DNA from: Verrucomicrobiota bacterium
Lineage (GTDB): Bacteria > Verrucomicrobiota > Verrucomicrobiia > Opitutales > Seribacteraceae
Assembly (NCBI GenBank): GCA_030830145.1
Contig: JAURNO010000419.1
Coordinates: 1 to 9,517, forward strand
Direction: 5' to 3'
Length of the DNA: 9,517 bases
Part shown: one piece after another, positions 1 to 6,473 of the stretch
Position numbering within the stretch: the first letter of the stretch is position 1
Layout: each line of letters starts with the position of its first letter
Made by a program: the position numbers and the translations under genes
Notes under the pieces: model-generated
Databases searched by the model: none
The model's input: only the letters and a program-made list of their open reading frames with translations
What the model was told of the DNA's origin: nothing

Positions 1-42
1 AAGCATTCGAATGCACTAGTTTTATCCTTTGGAATTGATTGC

Positions 43-1008
43 GTGGGATACATGGGTATAAAGACCACAGTGAATCCAAGTTTACACAATTTAACGGGGG
101 GGCTGTATGTTGTGAGCATCTTGTTTTTCGGAGCTTGTGGCGTAGAAAATCCTAACCGTGCCAACCCTAACCTCTCCGATCTCGAAATCAGAGGAGAGTT
201 TTCAGCCGCAGATGACAATTCGAGTGAGGTCGAGGTCGTTTTATGGGCAGTCGGGAAGAAAGTTTCCCCCGATATCTCCTCCAATCTCGGCAAGACCTTC
301 AAGTTTGGTATTCAACCCAGCGAACTTGCTTTGATCAGGCGCAAGCCCATTTTCAGAGGAAGCGTTCAAGAAACTCTGGTTTCCCAGACCGGCAAAGCTT
401 TTTTGTTACACAATCTTTGGCCCGATGAACGTGGGGCCCGCATCCGCTTCGATAACGTTAACCGCCTTTTGCGTCGAGATACCTTGTCATTGGGCGATGG
501 TATCATTCGTTCGGTGGGCGATCAACTACCGCCTTTTGCCCTTTACGACCAAGACGGGGAAATCATAACGACTGATTACTGTGACGGTTCTTCCACTGTA
601 GTTAATTTTATTTTCACGAGATGTTCCGTACCCGAAATGTGCCCTGCATCCATGCTGAAGATGAAGAAGTTGCAATCCCTTGCGGAAAAAACGAAAATCA
701 AGCATGTCAAGTTCCTCTCCATCACTCTTGACCCCCTTTTCGATTCTCCTGCCGTCCTCAAACAATATGCCCAAGCCTATGGGCTAAACGAGGCAAATTA
801 TCGGTTTGGCACTGCCGGGAAGAGTGTTATCACCGATTTGACTCGTCAGTTTGGTCTTCTGAGAAAAAACCACGAATCTCTCACCATCGAGCACACGATG
901 CGCACTCTTTTGATTAACTCTCGACGGCAAATCGTTTATCAAGTTCCGGGCAAATCATGGTCAGTTGAGGACTTTCTTGCCCGTCTTTCGGAAGGTACTC
1001 AAGGATGA
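43..1008 (+). CDS. SCO1/SenC-family copper-binding lipoprotein
   Basis: Probable SCO protein, a membrane-anchored thioredoxin-fold copper chaperone that helps build the CuA site of cytochrome c oxidase on the outer face of the cytoplasmic membrane. A hydrophobic stretch (residues 20-31) ends in FFGAC, giving a likely lipidated Cys32. Residues about 33-155 form an N-terminal region I do not recognise. The thioredoxin-like domain runs from about 158 (VGDQLPPFALYDQDGE) to the end. Visible copper ligands are Cys194 and Cys200 in FTRCSVPEMCP and His284 in IEHTMRTLLI. The cysteines are spaced CX5C, longer than the CX3C of mitochondrial and Bacillus Sco. The GTG start at 43 has a weak GGA 10 nt upstream. 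ATG 52 and GTG 70 are alternatives, and the frame stays open to the window edge, so the N-terminus is uncertain. The stop overlaps the next start (ATGA). Family assignment is firm; the oxidase role is inferred. Confidence 0.88.
   Translation: MGYMGIKTTVNPSLHNLTGGLYVVSILFFGACGVENPNRANPNLSDLEIRGEFSAADDNSSEVEVVLWAVGKKVSPDISSNLGKTFKFGIQPSELALIRRKPIFRGSVQETLVSQTGKAFLLHNLWPDERGARIRFDNVNRLLRRDTLSLGDGIIRSVGDQLPPFALYDQDGEIITTDYCDGSSTVVNFIFTRCSVPEMCPASMLKMKKLQSLAEKTKIKHVKFLSITLDPLFDSPAVLKQYAQAYGLNEANYRFGTAGKSVITDLTRQFGLLRKNHESLTIEHTMRTLLINSRRQIVYQVPGKSWSVEDFLARLSEGTQG
990..995 (+). promoter_or_regulatory. Shine-Dalgarno of the HLHP protein gene
   Basis: GGAAGG lies 9 nt before the ATG at 1005, inside the end of the SCO gene. 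It is the clearest ribosome binding site in the window and supports the start that overlaps the upstream stop codon. Confidence 0.6.
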
Positions 1009-1904
1009 CTGCTTCCCTTCGTGCCGCCTTGGTTGCTTTACCTTTCGTTGGTGCTTATTTCGTAGCTCGATCCCTTCCTGTCAGTCCCTGCGACTTTTTG
1101 CACGAAGAAACTTATAATTCCGAAGGCGTTCTCGATTATTGCGGTGGAGGAGATTCAGCTTTCGTTGATCTTTCTTTGCGTAAGTGGCCGTTGTCGTTGG
1201 ATTTCCGTCCGCCCGCTGATTTGAACCCCGGTGAAGCCGCTGAGTTTGAAATGAACATAAAACAGTTTGACGGTTCCCCGCTTTCGGGTGAAGACGTCGC
1301 TCTTAGTCATACAAAAAAAATTCATCTCTTAGTAGTGGACGAATCGCTCACGGACTACCAACACCTCCACCCTGAACCTGATTCTCTTTACGATGGAACC
1401 TGGCGTTGCGCTTTGACACCGAAGAATGCCGGGAAATATTTTGTTTTCTTTGATTTTATTCCTACACGCAGCCCGAGAAGAGTTCTGATGACTTCTTCTT
1501 TTGAGGTCGAAGGCAATCGGATTGCGAAATCTCCTGTTGAGGAAAACCTCCTTTTCGCCTCGGGTAAGCGAAGATTCGAACTCAAAAAGGGAGAGCCCGA
1601 CAAGGATGGCAGTGGCTTACAGCTGGTTTTTCAAGCATCGGACGAAAGTGGAGAGATACTTGCCCTCCGTCCCGTAATGGGTGCTTTTGCACACATGGTT
1701 GCTTTCGACGGCGACCTCAAGGGCTTTGCTCATTTGCACCCTTTGGAAAACGCTTTGCCGGCAGGTCAAGAGGACATCCACAAGGGCCCCCTGACTTTTA
1801 CATTTAGTCCGCCCAAGGAAGGCCTTTATCGTTTATGGGCTCAAGTTCGATTCAGTGGGGAATCGGAAACCTTCATTCCTTTTGACTTGAGAGTCGGATC
1901 GTGA
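1005..1904 (+). CDS. exported protein with two HLHP motif domains, possible metal binding
   Basis: Unnamed 299-residue envelope protein. Residues 7-24 are hydrophobic (signal peptide or single membrane anchor). A short segment follows with Cys29 and Cys46. Then come two similar beta-rich units. The first (about 60-170) contains KKIHLLVVDESL, YQHLHPEP (His120, His122) and GKYFVFFDF. The second (about 185-298) contains FAHMVAFDGDL, GFAHLHPLE (His243, His245) and GLYRLWAQVRF. In both, a His about 13 residues before the HLHP (His107, His230) sits in the matching place, so this looks like an internal duplication with three conserved histidines per unit. The fold pattern resembles periplasmic YtkA/FixH-like or copper-associated domains with an HxHP signature. 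This is recognition by eye, not a search. Its place between SCO and DUF420 genes suggests a role in oxidase assembly or copper handling. The function is unproven. Confidence 0.8.
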   Translation: MTASLRAALVALPFVGAYFVARSLPVSPCDFLHEETYNSEGVLDYCGGGDSAFVDLSLRKWPLSLDFRPPADLNPGEAAEFEMNIKQFDGSPLSGEDVALSHTKKIHLLVVDESLTDYQHLHPEPDSLYDGTWRCALTPKNAGKYFVFFDFIPTRSPRRVLMTSSFEVEGNRIAKSPVEENLLFASGKRRFELKKGEPDKDGSGLQLVFQASDESGEILALRPVMGAFAHMVAFDGDLKGFAHLHPLENALPAGQEDIHKGPLTFTFSPPKEGLYRLWAQVRFSGESETFIPFDLRVGS

Positions 1905-1920
1905 CTTTCTGATCCTCGGC

Positions 1921-2496
1921 ATGGAAATAGATTCTTACCTAAAGCAAAAGCCCGATGTGGCATTGGCAAGAAAGTTAAAAACTCTTGTTTGGCTCATTTC
2001 CGCTCTTGTCCTTGGTCTTGTGGCTTCCATGCGTCCTCTGCGTCCCTGGTTTCTGTCCTTGATCGAAAAGCCGGACGGGCTCGTGCTTTCTTTTCTGCCA
2101 CCCTTTCATGCGGTGCTCAACGCTTTTGCCGCCTTTGGTCTCGTTATGGCCGTCCGAGCGATAAAAAATCGCATGGTTTCCCTGCACCGCAAATGGATTT
2201 TCTTTGCCCTGGGTTGTTCATCGGTGTTTTTGGTTTCCTATGTCTGCTACCACATGACGACCTTTGAAACAGCTTTTGGTGGAGAGGGATGGGTCAGTAA
2301 ACTTTATTATTTCATTCTTATTTCCCATATCGTTCTCGCTGCCCTGAGCTTTCCCTTCATCCTTTTGACTTTCGTTTACGGTTTTACGAACCATTTCTTA
2401 GAGCACAGAAAACTCGCCCGGATCGTTTATCCGGTTTGGCTCTATGTTGCCGTAACCGGGCCCATCGTCTACCTAATGTTGCGTCCATACTATTGA
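1921..2496 (+). CDS. DUF420 (YozB/CtaM-like) membrane protein
   Basis: Integral membrane protein of 191 residues with about five transmembrane helices (roughly 20-37, 57-80, 92-111, 128-153 and 167-187). The pattern matches DUF420: His63 in PPFHAVLN, His89 in SLHRKW, His111 in CYHMTTF, His136 in ISHIVLA, and a C-terminal block HRKLARIVYPVWLYVAVTG. Intramembrane histidines at regular places suggest heme or metal contact. In Firmicutes, the DUF420 protein CtaM is needed for a functional aa3-type oxidase, so an oxidase maturation role here is a reasonable inference, supported by the SCO gene two positions upstream. It starts 16 nt after the previous stop and was probably co-transcribed. No Shine-Dalgarno is visible before the ATG. 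Confidence 0.85.
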   Translation: MEIDSYLKQKPDVALARKLKTLVWLISALVLGLVASMRPLRPWFLSLIEKPDGLVLSFLPPFHAVLNAFAAFGLVMAVRAIKNRMVSLHRKWIFFALGCSSVFLVSYVCYHMTTFETAFGGEGWVSKLYYFILISHIVLAALSFPFILLTFVYGFTNHFLEHRKLARIVYPVWLYVAVTGPIVYLMLRPYY

Positions 2497-2530
2497 CGCA
2501 ATCTCCCTCTACAACTCGCCTTTGAGTTTT
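2479..2530. terminator. weak convergent-gene hairpins, possible terminator
   Basis: Two inverted repeats lie at the meeting point of the DUF420 gene and folA. TTGCGTC (2479-2485) pairs with GACGCAA (2495-2501) across the DUF420 stop codon. AACTC (2513-2517) pairs with GAGTT (2524-2528) and is followed by TTTAT. The second, short stem with its T-rich tail could end + strand transcripts, and its AAAACTC side could act for folA. Both stems are short, so this is only a candidate. Confidence 0.3.
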
Positions 2531-3011
2531 ATTCCTTAGGCTTTCTCTTCCATCTGCGCAACTTGAACTCTTCACATTCATGGAGGGTTTCCACAGGATC
2601 GAACCATTCTAAATGGTTTGGAAAAAAAGCATCTCCATCTTCGACTTCCTGGAGGACTTCGGTCAGGTATAGTTCAGTGCAATCCTTTAGAGTCGCAGAG
2701 TACAGTTCACCTCCCCCAATGATGAAGAGAATTCGGTCGCCGATTTCTGAAAAGGCGCTATCGATTGTAGGAAAAACACGAATTCCCTCCGTTTGATTCA
2801 TTGTACGGCTTAGCACCCAGTTTTCCCTCCCCGGCAGGATCCCTGGTAGTGATTCCCAGGTTTTCCTTCCCATGAGAATGATGTGTCCCATCGTTATTTT
2901 CTTGAACCATTTTAGATCGCCCGACAAACGCCATGGCAAGTCACCTTGTCTGCCTATGACACCATTTTGGGAAACTGCGGCTATGGCTTTCAATCTAGAA
3001 GACATCGTCAT
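2529..3011 (-). CDS. folA: dihydrofolate reductase
   Basis: NADPH-dependent reduction of dihydrofolate to tetrahydrofolate in the cytoplasm, recycling the DHF made by ThyA. The 160-residue length is normal. Visible family blocks are [12 protein letters not shown] (16-27), catalytic acid Asp32 in [11 protein letters not shown], the NADPH-binding [10 protein letters not shown] (49-58), [11 protein letters not shown] (59-69) and FIIGGGELY (96-104). The basic C-terminus, ending KRKPKE, is slightly unusual. The start ATG overlaps the thyA stop as ATGA, so translation is probably coupled to thyA. A second ATG two codons in (3003-3005) is an equally plausible start. Gene order thyA-folA is the common bacterial arrangement, and the two proteins are functionally paired because thymidylate synthesis is what generates DHF. 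Confidence 0.97.
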   Translation of the reverse strand: MTMSSRLKAIAAVSQNGVIGRQGDLPWRLSGDLKWFKKITMGHIILMGRKTWESLPGILPGRENWVLSRTMNQTEGIRVFPTIDSAFSEIGDRILFIIGGGELYSATLKDCTELYLTEVLQEVEDGDAFFPNHLEWFDPVETLHECEEFKLRRWKRKPKE

Positions 3012-3802
3012 ACTGCAATAGGAGCCTTGATGGGGGGGTGAGGGTCATAATCAGTTAATTCGAAATCCTCGAAGGAAAAGTCTGAAATTTCTCTCTGATC
3101 ACCATGAATGAGCATGCTCGGGGATGGTCGAGGGTCGCGTGTGAGTTGCAGTTCGGCTTGCTCTTTATGGTTGGAGTAGAGATGAAGATCCCCAAAAGTA
3201 TGAACGAATTCGTATGCCTCCAGGTTGCAAATTTTGGCCACCATCATGGTTAGGAGGGCATAGGATGCGATGTTGAAGGGGACACCCAGAAACAAGTCGG
3301 CGCTTCTTTGATAGAGTTGACAACTGAGCTTTCCATCCGCCACGTAAAACTGAAAGAGGGCATGGCAGGGCGGAAGAGCCATCAGGTGCAATTCGCCTGG
3401 GTTCCACGCACACACCAAATGCCTGCGGCTAGTGGGGTTTTCACGGATCGAACGAATGACTTCTTCGATTTGATCGATGCTTCCCCCGTCCGGTTTCCTC
3501 CAGTTTTTCCATTGGGCTCCATAAACTCGACCCAAGTCTCCCTTTTCGTCAGCCCACTCGTCCCAAATGGAAACCTTGTTTTCCTTGAGATAAGCCACAT
3601 TGGTATCTCCTTTGAGAAACCAAAGTAGTTCGTGAATGATGGAGCGAAGGTGAAGCTTCTTAGTGGTCAAAAGCGGAAAGCCGTCATCGATTCGAAACCG
3701 GGCCTGTGCCCCGAAGATCGACCAAGTGCCGGTGCCGGTACGGTCGCCACGATAGGTTCCGTCTCTCATGACTTGTCGAAGAAGCTCGAGGTAGGTCTTC
3801 AT
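3008..3802 (-). CDS. thyA: thymidylate synthase (ThyA type)
   Basis: Converts dUMP plus 5,10-methylene-THF to dTMP plus DHF in the cytoplasm. Its 264 residues equal the length of the E. coli enzyme. The nucleophile Cys146 in [10 protein letters not shown] falls at the same number as in E. coli. Other expected sites are Arg21 in RGDRTGTGT, the phosphate-binding arginines in TSRRH (125-128), Asp169 and Asn177 in [16 protein letters not shown], and His207/Tyr209 in GDLHLYSNH. The C-terminus ends IKAPIAV, the flexible tail that closes over the active site. It is first in a two-gene unit with folA, divergent from the hypothetical gene across a gap of about 64 bp. No Shine-Dalgarno is visible before the ATG. 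The cell therefore uses the folate-oxidising route rather than relying on ThyX. Confidence 0.98.
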   Translation of the reverse strand: MKTYLELLRQVMRDGTYRGDRTGTGTWSIFGAQARFRIDDGFPLLTTKKLHLRSIIHELLWFLKGDTNVAYLKENKVSIWDEWADEKGDLGRVYGAQWKNWRKPDGGSIDQIEEVIRSIRENPTSRRHLVCAWNPGELHLMALPPCHALFQFYVADGKLSCQLYQRSADLFLGVPFNIASYALLTMMVAKICNLEAYEFVHTFGDLHLYSNHKEQAELQLTRDPRPSPSMLIHGDQREISDFSFEDFELTDYDPHPPIKAPIAV

Positions 3803-3866
3803 TTACGGTTCGCCAAAAAAAGTATTACGTAGTAGTGAGTGATGTTCATACCTTTGTTTGTTATTT
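3803..3866. other. divergent intergenic region between thyA and the exported-protein gene
   Basis: This A+T-rich gap of about 64 bp must hold the promoter of thyA-folA (leftward) and probably that of the exported-protein gene (rightward). A leftward TAATAC (plus positions 3822-3827) resembles a -10 element about 20 nt before the thyA start, but no good -35 is found at the right distance. I therefore do not call exact promoters. Confidence 0.4.
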
Positions 3867-4676
3867 ATGCTTGTTTGTAAAAAGTCGAGATTTTCATTGA
3901 TCTTCGCTCTAGTTGGGGGACTTTGTGCAACGGGTGCATCAGCGCAACAACGAGAAAATGACTTCACGAAGAAGTTGAGATCTTTTGATGGCCGTTTGAG
4001 TAATCTTTCCGGAAAAAGGTTATCCTCCAGTCGAATGAATTCTGCTTTTTCCAAAAGAATAAGCGTGCAGGAATGGCCAAGCAAATATTCTTCTTTCGGG
4101 ACCAGACGCTTTCCTACGGGAAACAGCAAGACAATTGGAAGCGAGCGAGTACCCACCACAAGCCTTCAAGTCAAGACTCCCCTCAATGACTCTTTGGCTC
4201 GGGCGAATTGGGATCGGGTATCCCAAAGTGATTTGGGAGAAAGCGCCCAAGCCGTTGCCTCCGTTCAATTCAGGGATGCCTACTATGCAGAATTAGGTAA
4301 ACGGGTTGATGATTGGATGGATAAGGTTAACAATTTGTCCCTGCGCGACGTCAACCGGCTTCAATTCCGAAGACACCGTCCGAGTGAACCGGGTTTTCCC
4401 GTCCAAAAAGCTGGATCGGAAAACTTGCCATCCCCTCCCCGTGACAGCGGTTTGAGCAGGCCAAGTCTGCGTGGCGTCACTCCTCCCGGATCTTCCTCCA
4501 AAGCCCCCAGGCAAAGTTATTGGCTTGGACCGAAGAAAATTCGATCTACCGCTCCCGAATCAAAATCTCCTACCGACCGAATATTCCAATCTTCGCCTAA
4601 GCCTCCTGATAGAAATTTCAAGCCTTACCCCAAGCCTTTGTTCGGTCCCAAGAAGATCAGGGTCGAGGTTAAATAA
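3867..4676 (+). CDS. exported basic Ser/Pro-rich protein of unknown function
   Basis: I do not recognise a family. From ATG 3867 the product is 269 residues. A TTG at 3858 would add three residues, but the ATG gives a better signal peptide: basic CKKSR, a hydrophobic core, then a likely signal peptidase I site after ATGASA, before QQREN. The mature protein is rich in Ser, Arg, Lys and Pro and strongly basic. The middle part (about 110-170, numbered from the TTG) looks helical, with AYYAELGKRVDDWMDKVNNL. The C-terminal third is proline- and lysine-rich and apparently disordered. It carries the hexapeptide GPKKIR twice (224-229 and 263-268), each after an aromatic residue (YWL and PLF). Clean codon structure and a signal peptide argue that it is real. 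A periplasmic or surface role is inferred; function is unknown. It has no Shine-Dalgarno, and the tRNA gene follows 72 nt downstream. Confidence 0.72.
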   Translation: MLVCKKSRFSLIFALVGGLCATGASAQQRENDFTKKLRSFDGRLSNLSGKRLSSSRMNSAFSKRISVQEWPSKYSSFGTRRFPTGNSKTIGSERVPTTSLQVKTPLNDSLARANWDRVSQSDLGESAQAVASVQFRDAYYAELGKRVDDWMDKVNNLSLRDVNRLQFRRHRPSEPGFPVQKAGSENLPSPPRDSGLSRPSLRGVTPPGSSSKAPRQSYWLGPKKIRSTAPESKSPTDRIFQSSPKPPDRNFKPYPKPLFGPKKIRVEVK

Positions 4677-4693
4677 AGGTTCAAGATTCTCGC

Positions 4694-4721
4694 TTGCCAC
4701 CCGTTGGGCTTTCCTTATTCT
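4694..4721 (+). promoter_or_regulatory. candidate sigma70-type promoter for tRNA-Val/ilvN
   Basis: TTGCCA (4694-4699, five of six matches to -35) and TATTCT (4716-4721, four of six to -10) are separated by 16 nt. Transcription would start near 4728, about 20 nt before the mature tRNA, a sensible distance. No experimental support; assigned by eye. Confidence 0.35.
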
Positions 4722-4748
4722 ACTCACCTTCAATTCATTTAACTATAC

Positions 4749-4825
4749 GGACGGCTAGCTCAGTTGGTTAGAGCGACTGGTTTACACCCAGTAGGTCACA
4801 GGTTCGAGTCCTGTGCCGTCCACCA
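4749..4825 (+). tRNA. tRNA-Val (anticodon UAC), CCA encoded
   Basis: The full cloverleaf can be folded by hand. The acceptor stem is GGACGGC (4749-4755) with GCCGTCC (4815-4821), all seven pairs. The D arm is GCTC/GAGC with loop AGTTGGTTA. The anticodon stem is ACTGG/CCAGT with loop TTTACAC, placing anticodon TAC at 4783-4785. The variable loop is AGGTC. The T arm is ACAGG/CCTGT with loop TTCGAGT. Discriminator A4822 is followed by a genomic CCA (4823-4825). Anticodon UAC reads GUA and, with U34 modification, other valine codons. The ilvN start codon lies only 13 nt after the CCA, so the two are probably in one primary transcript. Confidence 0.97.
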
Positions 4826-4838
4826 TCTTCCCATTTTC

Positions 4839-5324
4839 ATGCGTCACGTTATTTCAGTCCTCGTCGAAAACAAATTCGGAGTTTTGGCGCGTATCGCCGG
4901 CTTGTTCAGCGGTCGAGGTTTCAACATCGATACCCTTAATGTCGGTCCTACCCATTTGGAAGGCCGTTCACGTATTACCGTGACTTTGAACGGAGATGAA
5001 AAGGCATTGGAACAGTGTATCAATCAACTCGACAAATTAATCGACGTCATCGAAGTCAATAACTTCGTCGGGGAGGAAGGTGTTGGGCGTGAATTGGTTT
5101 TGGTCAAGATACAAGCCGATTCCCAGTCACGCTCCGAGGTCACTCAATTATGCGATGTATTCCGTGGCAAGATCATTGATGTCGCCCCTACGAGCCTGAT
5201 CGTCGAGGTGACGGGCAACGAGAACAAAATCAAGGCTTTTCTTTCACTTGTCGAATCCTTCGGCATTTCCGAATTGGCAAGAACCGGCACGGTTTCCCTG
5301 CGTCGGGGAATGTTGGACGACTAA
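4839..5324 (+). CDS. ilvN: acetolactate synthase regulatory (small) subunit
   Basis: Regulatory subunit of acetohydroxyacid synthase, which binds valine and adjusts the catalytic subunit (IlvB-type) in valine, leucine and isoleucine synthesis. It has 161 residues, the length of the IlvH/IlvN class. The N-terminal ACT domain is clear: [25 protein letters not shown] then [11 protein letters not shown], with the glycine-rich turn that binds valine at the dimer interface. The C-terminal part carries [10 protein letters not shown] and the typical end GTVSLRRG. The ATG at 4839 is chosen because the family starts with MRHxISVLVEN. An upstream in-frame start lies inside the tRNA and is rejected. There is no Shine-Dalgarno in the 13 nt leader. 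ilvC follows after 50 nt, but ilvB is not in the window. The small-subunit symbol could equally be ilvH. Confidence 0.95.
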   Translation: MRHVISVLVENKFGVLARIAGLFSGRGFNIDTLNVGPTHLEGRSRITVTLNGDEKALEQCINQLDKLIDVIEVNNFVGEEGVGRELVLVKIQADSQSRSEVTQLCDVFRGKIIDVAPTSLIVEVTGNENKIKAFLSLVESFGISELARTGTVSLRRGMLDD

Positions 5325-5374
5325 TCCTCCTTTCCAGTTCACCCAACTACATAACCAAAAAATACACAACGGCC

Positions 5375-6403
5375 ATGCCCGCTAAAGTATACACCCAAAA
5401 AGAGGCGAAAATAACGCCAATTAAAAAGAAAACGCTAGCCGTAATCGGATACGGCTCACAAGGTCATGCGCATGCCTTGAATCTCAAGGACAGTGGATGC
5501 AAAGTCATCATCGGGCTGTACAAGGGAAGCAAATCGATTCGAGTCGCCAAGAGACATGGTTTCGAGGTGATGGAAGTTGCCGAAGCCGTTCAGCAAGCCG
5601 ACGTCATTATGATCGGTGTGCCGGATATGAAACAAGCCGAAGTATACGAGAAGGAGATCAAGCCCAACTTGTCGAAAGGCAAAACCCTGCTTTTTACTCA
5701 TGGTTTTGCTATTCATTTCGGCTTGATCAAGCCTCCTCGCGGAGTGAGCGTCATCATGGTTGCCCCCAAGGGCCCCGGGCACATCGTTCGTTCCCAGTAC
5801 AAGGAAGGCAAGGGGGTTCCCGCCCTCATTGCAGTCCACAAAGGTTCTTCAAAGGACTCGAAAAAAATCGCTCTTGCATGGGCTGCCGGTGTAGGGGCGG
5901 GTCGCGCGGGCATTTTGCAGACCACGTTCAAGGAAGAAACCGAGACGGATTTATTTGGCGAACAAGCTGTTCTTTGCGGCGGAGCTTCCGCTTTGGTTGA
6001 GGCTGGGTTCGAGACTTTGGTCGAAGCGGGTTATGCACCCGAGATGGCCTATTTCGAGTGCTTGCATGAGCTCAAGCTGATTGTCGATCTTATGATCGAA
6101 TCCGGTGTTGCCGGTATGCGTTTCTCTGTTTCCGAAACGGCCAAATATGGCGACGTGACCCGCGGTCCAAGAGTGATCAATGGCAATGTGAAGAAGTCCA
6201 TGAAAGCCATTCTCAAGGAAATCCAGTCCGGTAAATTTGCCCGTGAATGGGTGAAGGAATACCAAGACGGCCTTCCTAAATACAACAAATTGTTGGAGGA
6301 CGGGGAAAAGCATCCGATCGAGGTAACCGGTCGCCATCTCCGTTCACTCATGCCTTGGATCCCCAAAAAGAACATTAAGGGAGCCCAAGCCGCTTACGGT
6401 TGA
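5375..6403 (+). CDS. ilvC: ketol-acid reductoisomerase, class I
   Basis: Isomerises and reduces acetolactate or acetohydroxybutyrate to the dihydroxy acids, using NADPH and Mg2+, in valine/isoleucine synthesis. Its 342 residues are typical of the short class I enzyme. The Rossmann motif is GYGSQG (25-30). The cofactor-choice loop is GLYKGSKS (47-54), with Ser52 and Ser54 able to bind the 2'-phosphate of NADPH. Other blocks are [10 protein letters not shown] with His109, [11 protein letters not shown] (129-139), the metal acids Asp192 and Glu196 in [22 protein letters not shown] (231-239) and SETAKYGD (253-260). Two copies of the knotted helical domain, as in long class II enzymes, are absent. 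It lies 50 nt after ilvN with no recognisable Shine-Dalgarno, and is closed by the strong terminator at 6427-6468. Confidence 0.98.
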   Translation: MPAKVYTQKEAKITPIKKKTLAVIGYGSQGHAHALNLKDSGCKVIIGLYKGSKSIRVAKRHGFEVMEVAEAVQQADVIMIGVPDMKQAEVYEKEIKPNLSKGKTLLFTHGFAIHFGLIKPPRGVSVIMVAPKGPGHIVRSQYKEGKGVPALIAVHKGSSKDSKKIALAWAAGVGAGRAGILQTTFKEETETDLFGEQAVLCGGASALVEAGFETLVEAGYAPEMAYFECLHELKLIVDLMIESGVAGMRFSVSETAKYGDVTRGPRVINGNVKKSMKAILKEIQSGKFAREWVKEYQDGLPKYNKLLEDGEKHPIEVTGRHLRSLMPWIPKKNIKGAQAAYG

Positions 6404-6426
6404 TTTCGACTGATTCATACTTTTTA

Positions 6427-6468
6427 GAAGGCGCGGGAAGGGTTCTCCTTTTCCGCGCCTTCGTTTTT
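6427..6468 (+). terminator. rho-independent terminator after ilvC
   Basis: GAAGGCGCGG (6427-6436) pairs perfectly with CCGCGCCTTC (6453-6462), extendable inward by A-T and G-T pairs to a loop near 6441-6448. It is followed by GTTTTT (6463-6468). Stem strength and T-run make this the best terminator in the window, for ilvN-ilvC. It ends just before the hemC start codon. On the - strand there is no T-run, so it acts in one direction. Confidence 0.85.
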
Positions 6469-6473
6469 AAACG

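Noticed and set aside
1..42. Possible end of an upstream gene (TAG at 17-19)
   Set aside because: Only six codons are visible, too few to support a gene call, though an oxidase gene would fit the context.
3803..4159. 118-codon - strand frame upstream of thyA
   Set aside because: It lies opposite the exported-protein gene, which has a signal peptide, and has no family motif.
4471..4758. 95-codon + strand frame running to the tRNA
   Set aside because: It overlaps the C-terminal coding of the exported protein and enters the tRNA acceptor stem.
4764..4838. Upstream extension of the ilvN reading frame
   Set aside because: It lies inside the tRNA-Val, and the family begins at MRHVISV (4839).
5497..6000. 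167-codon + strand frame inside ilvC
   Set aside because: It overlaps well-conserved ilvC coding in another frame and its product is Arg/Ser/His-rich, a typical shadow.
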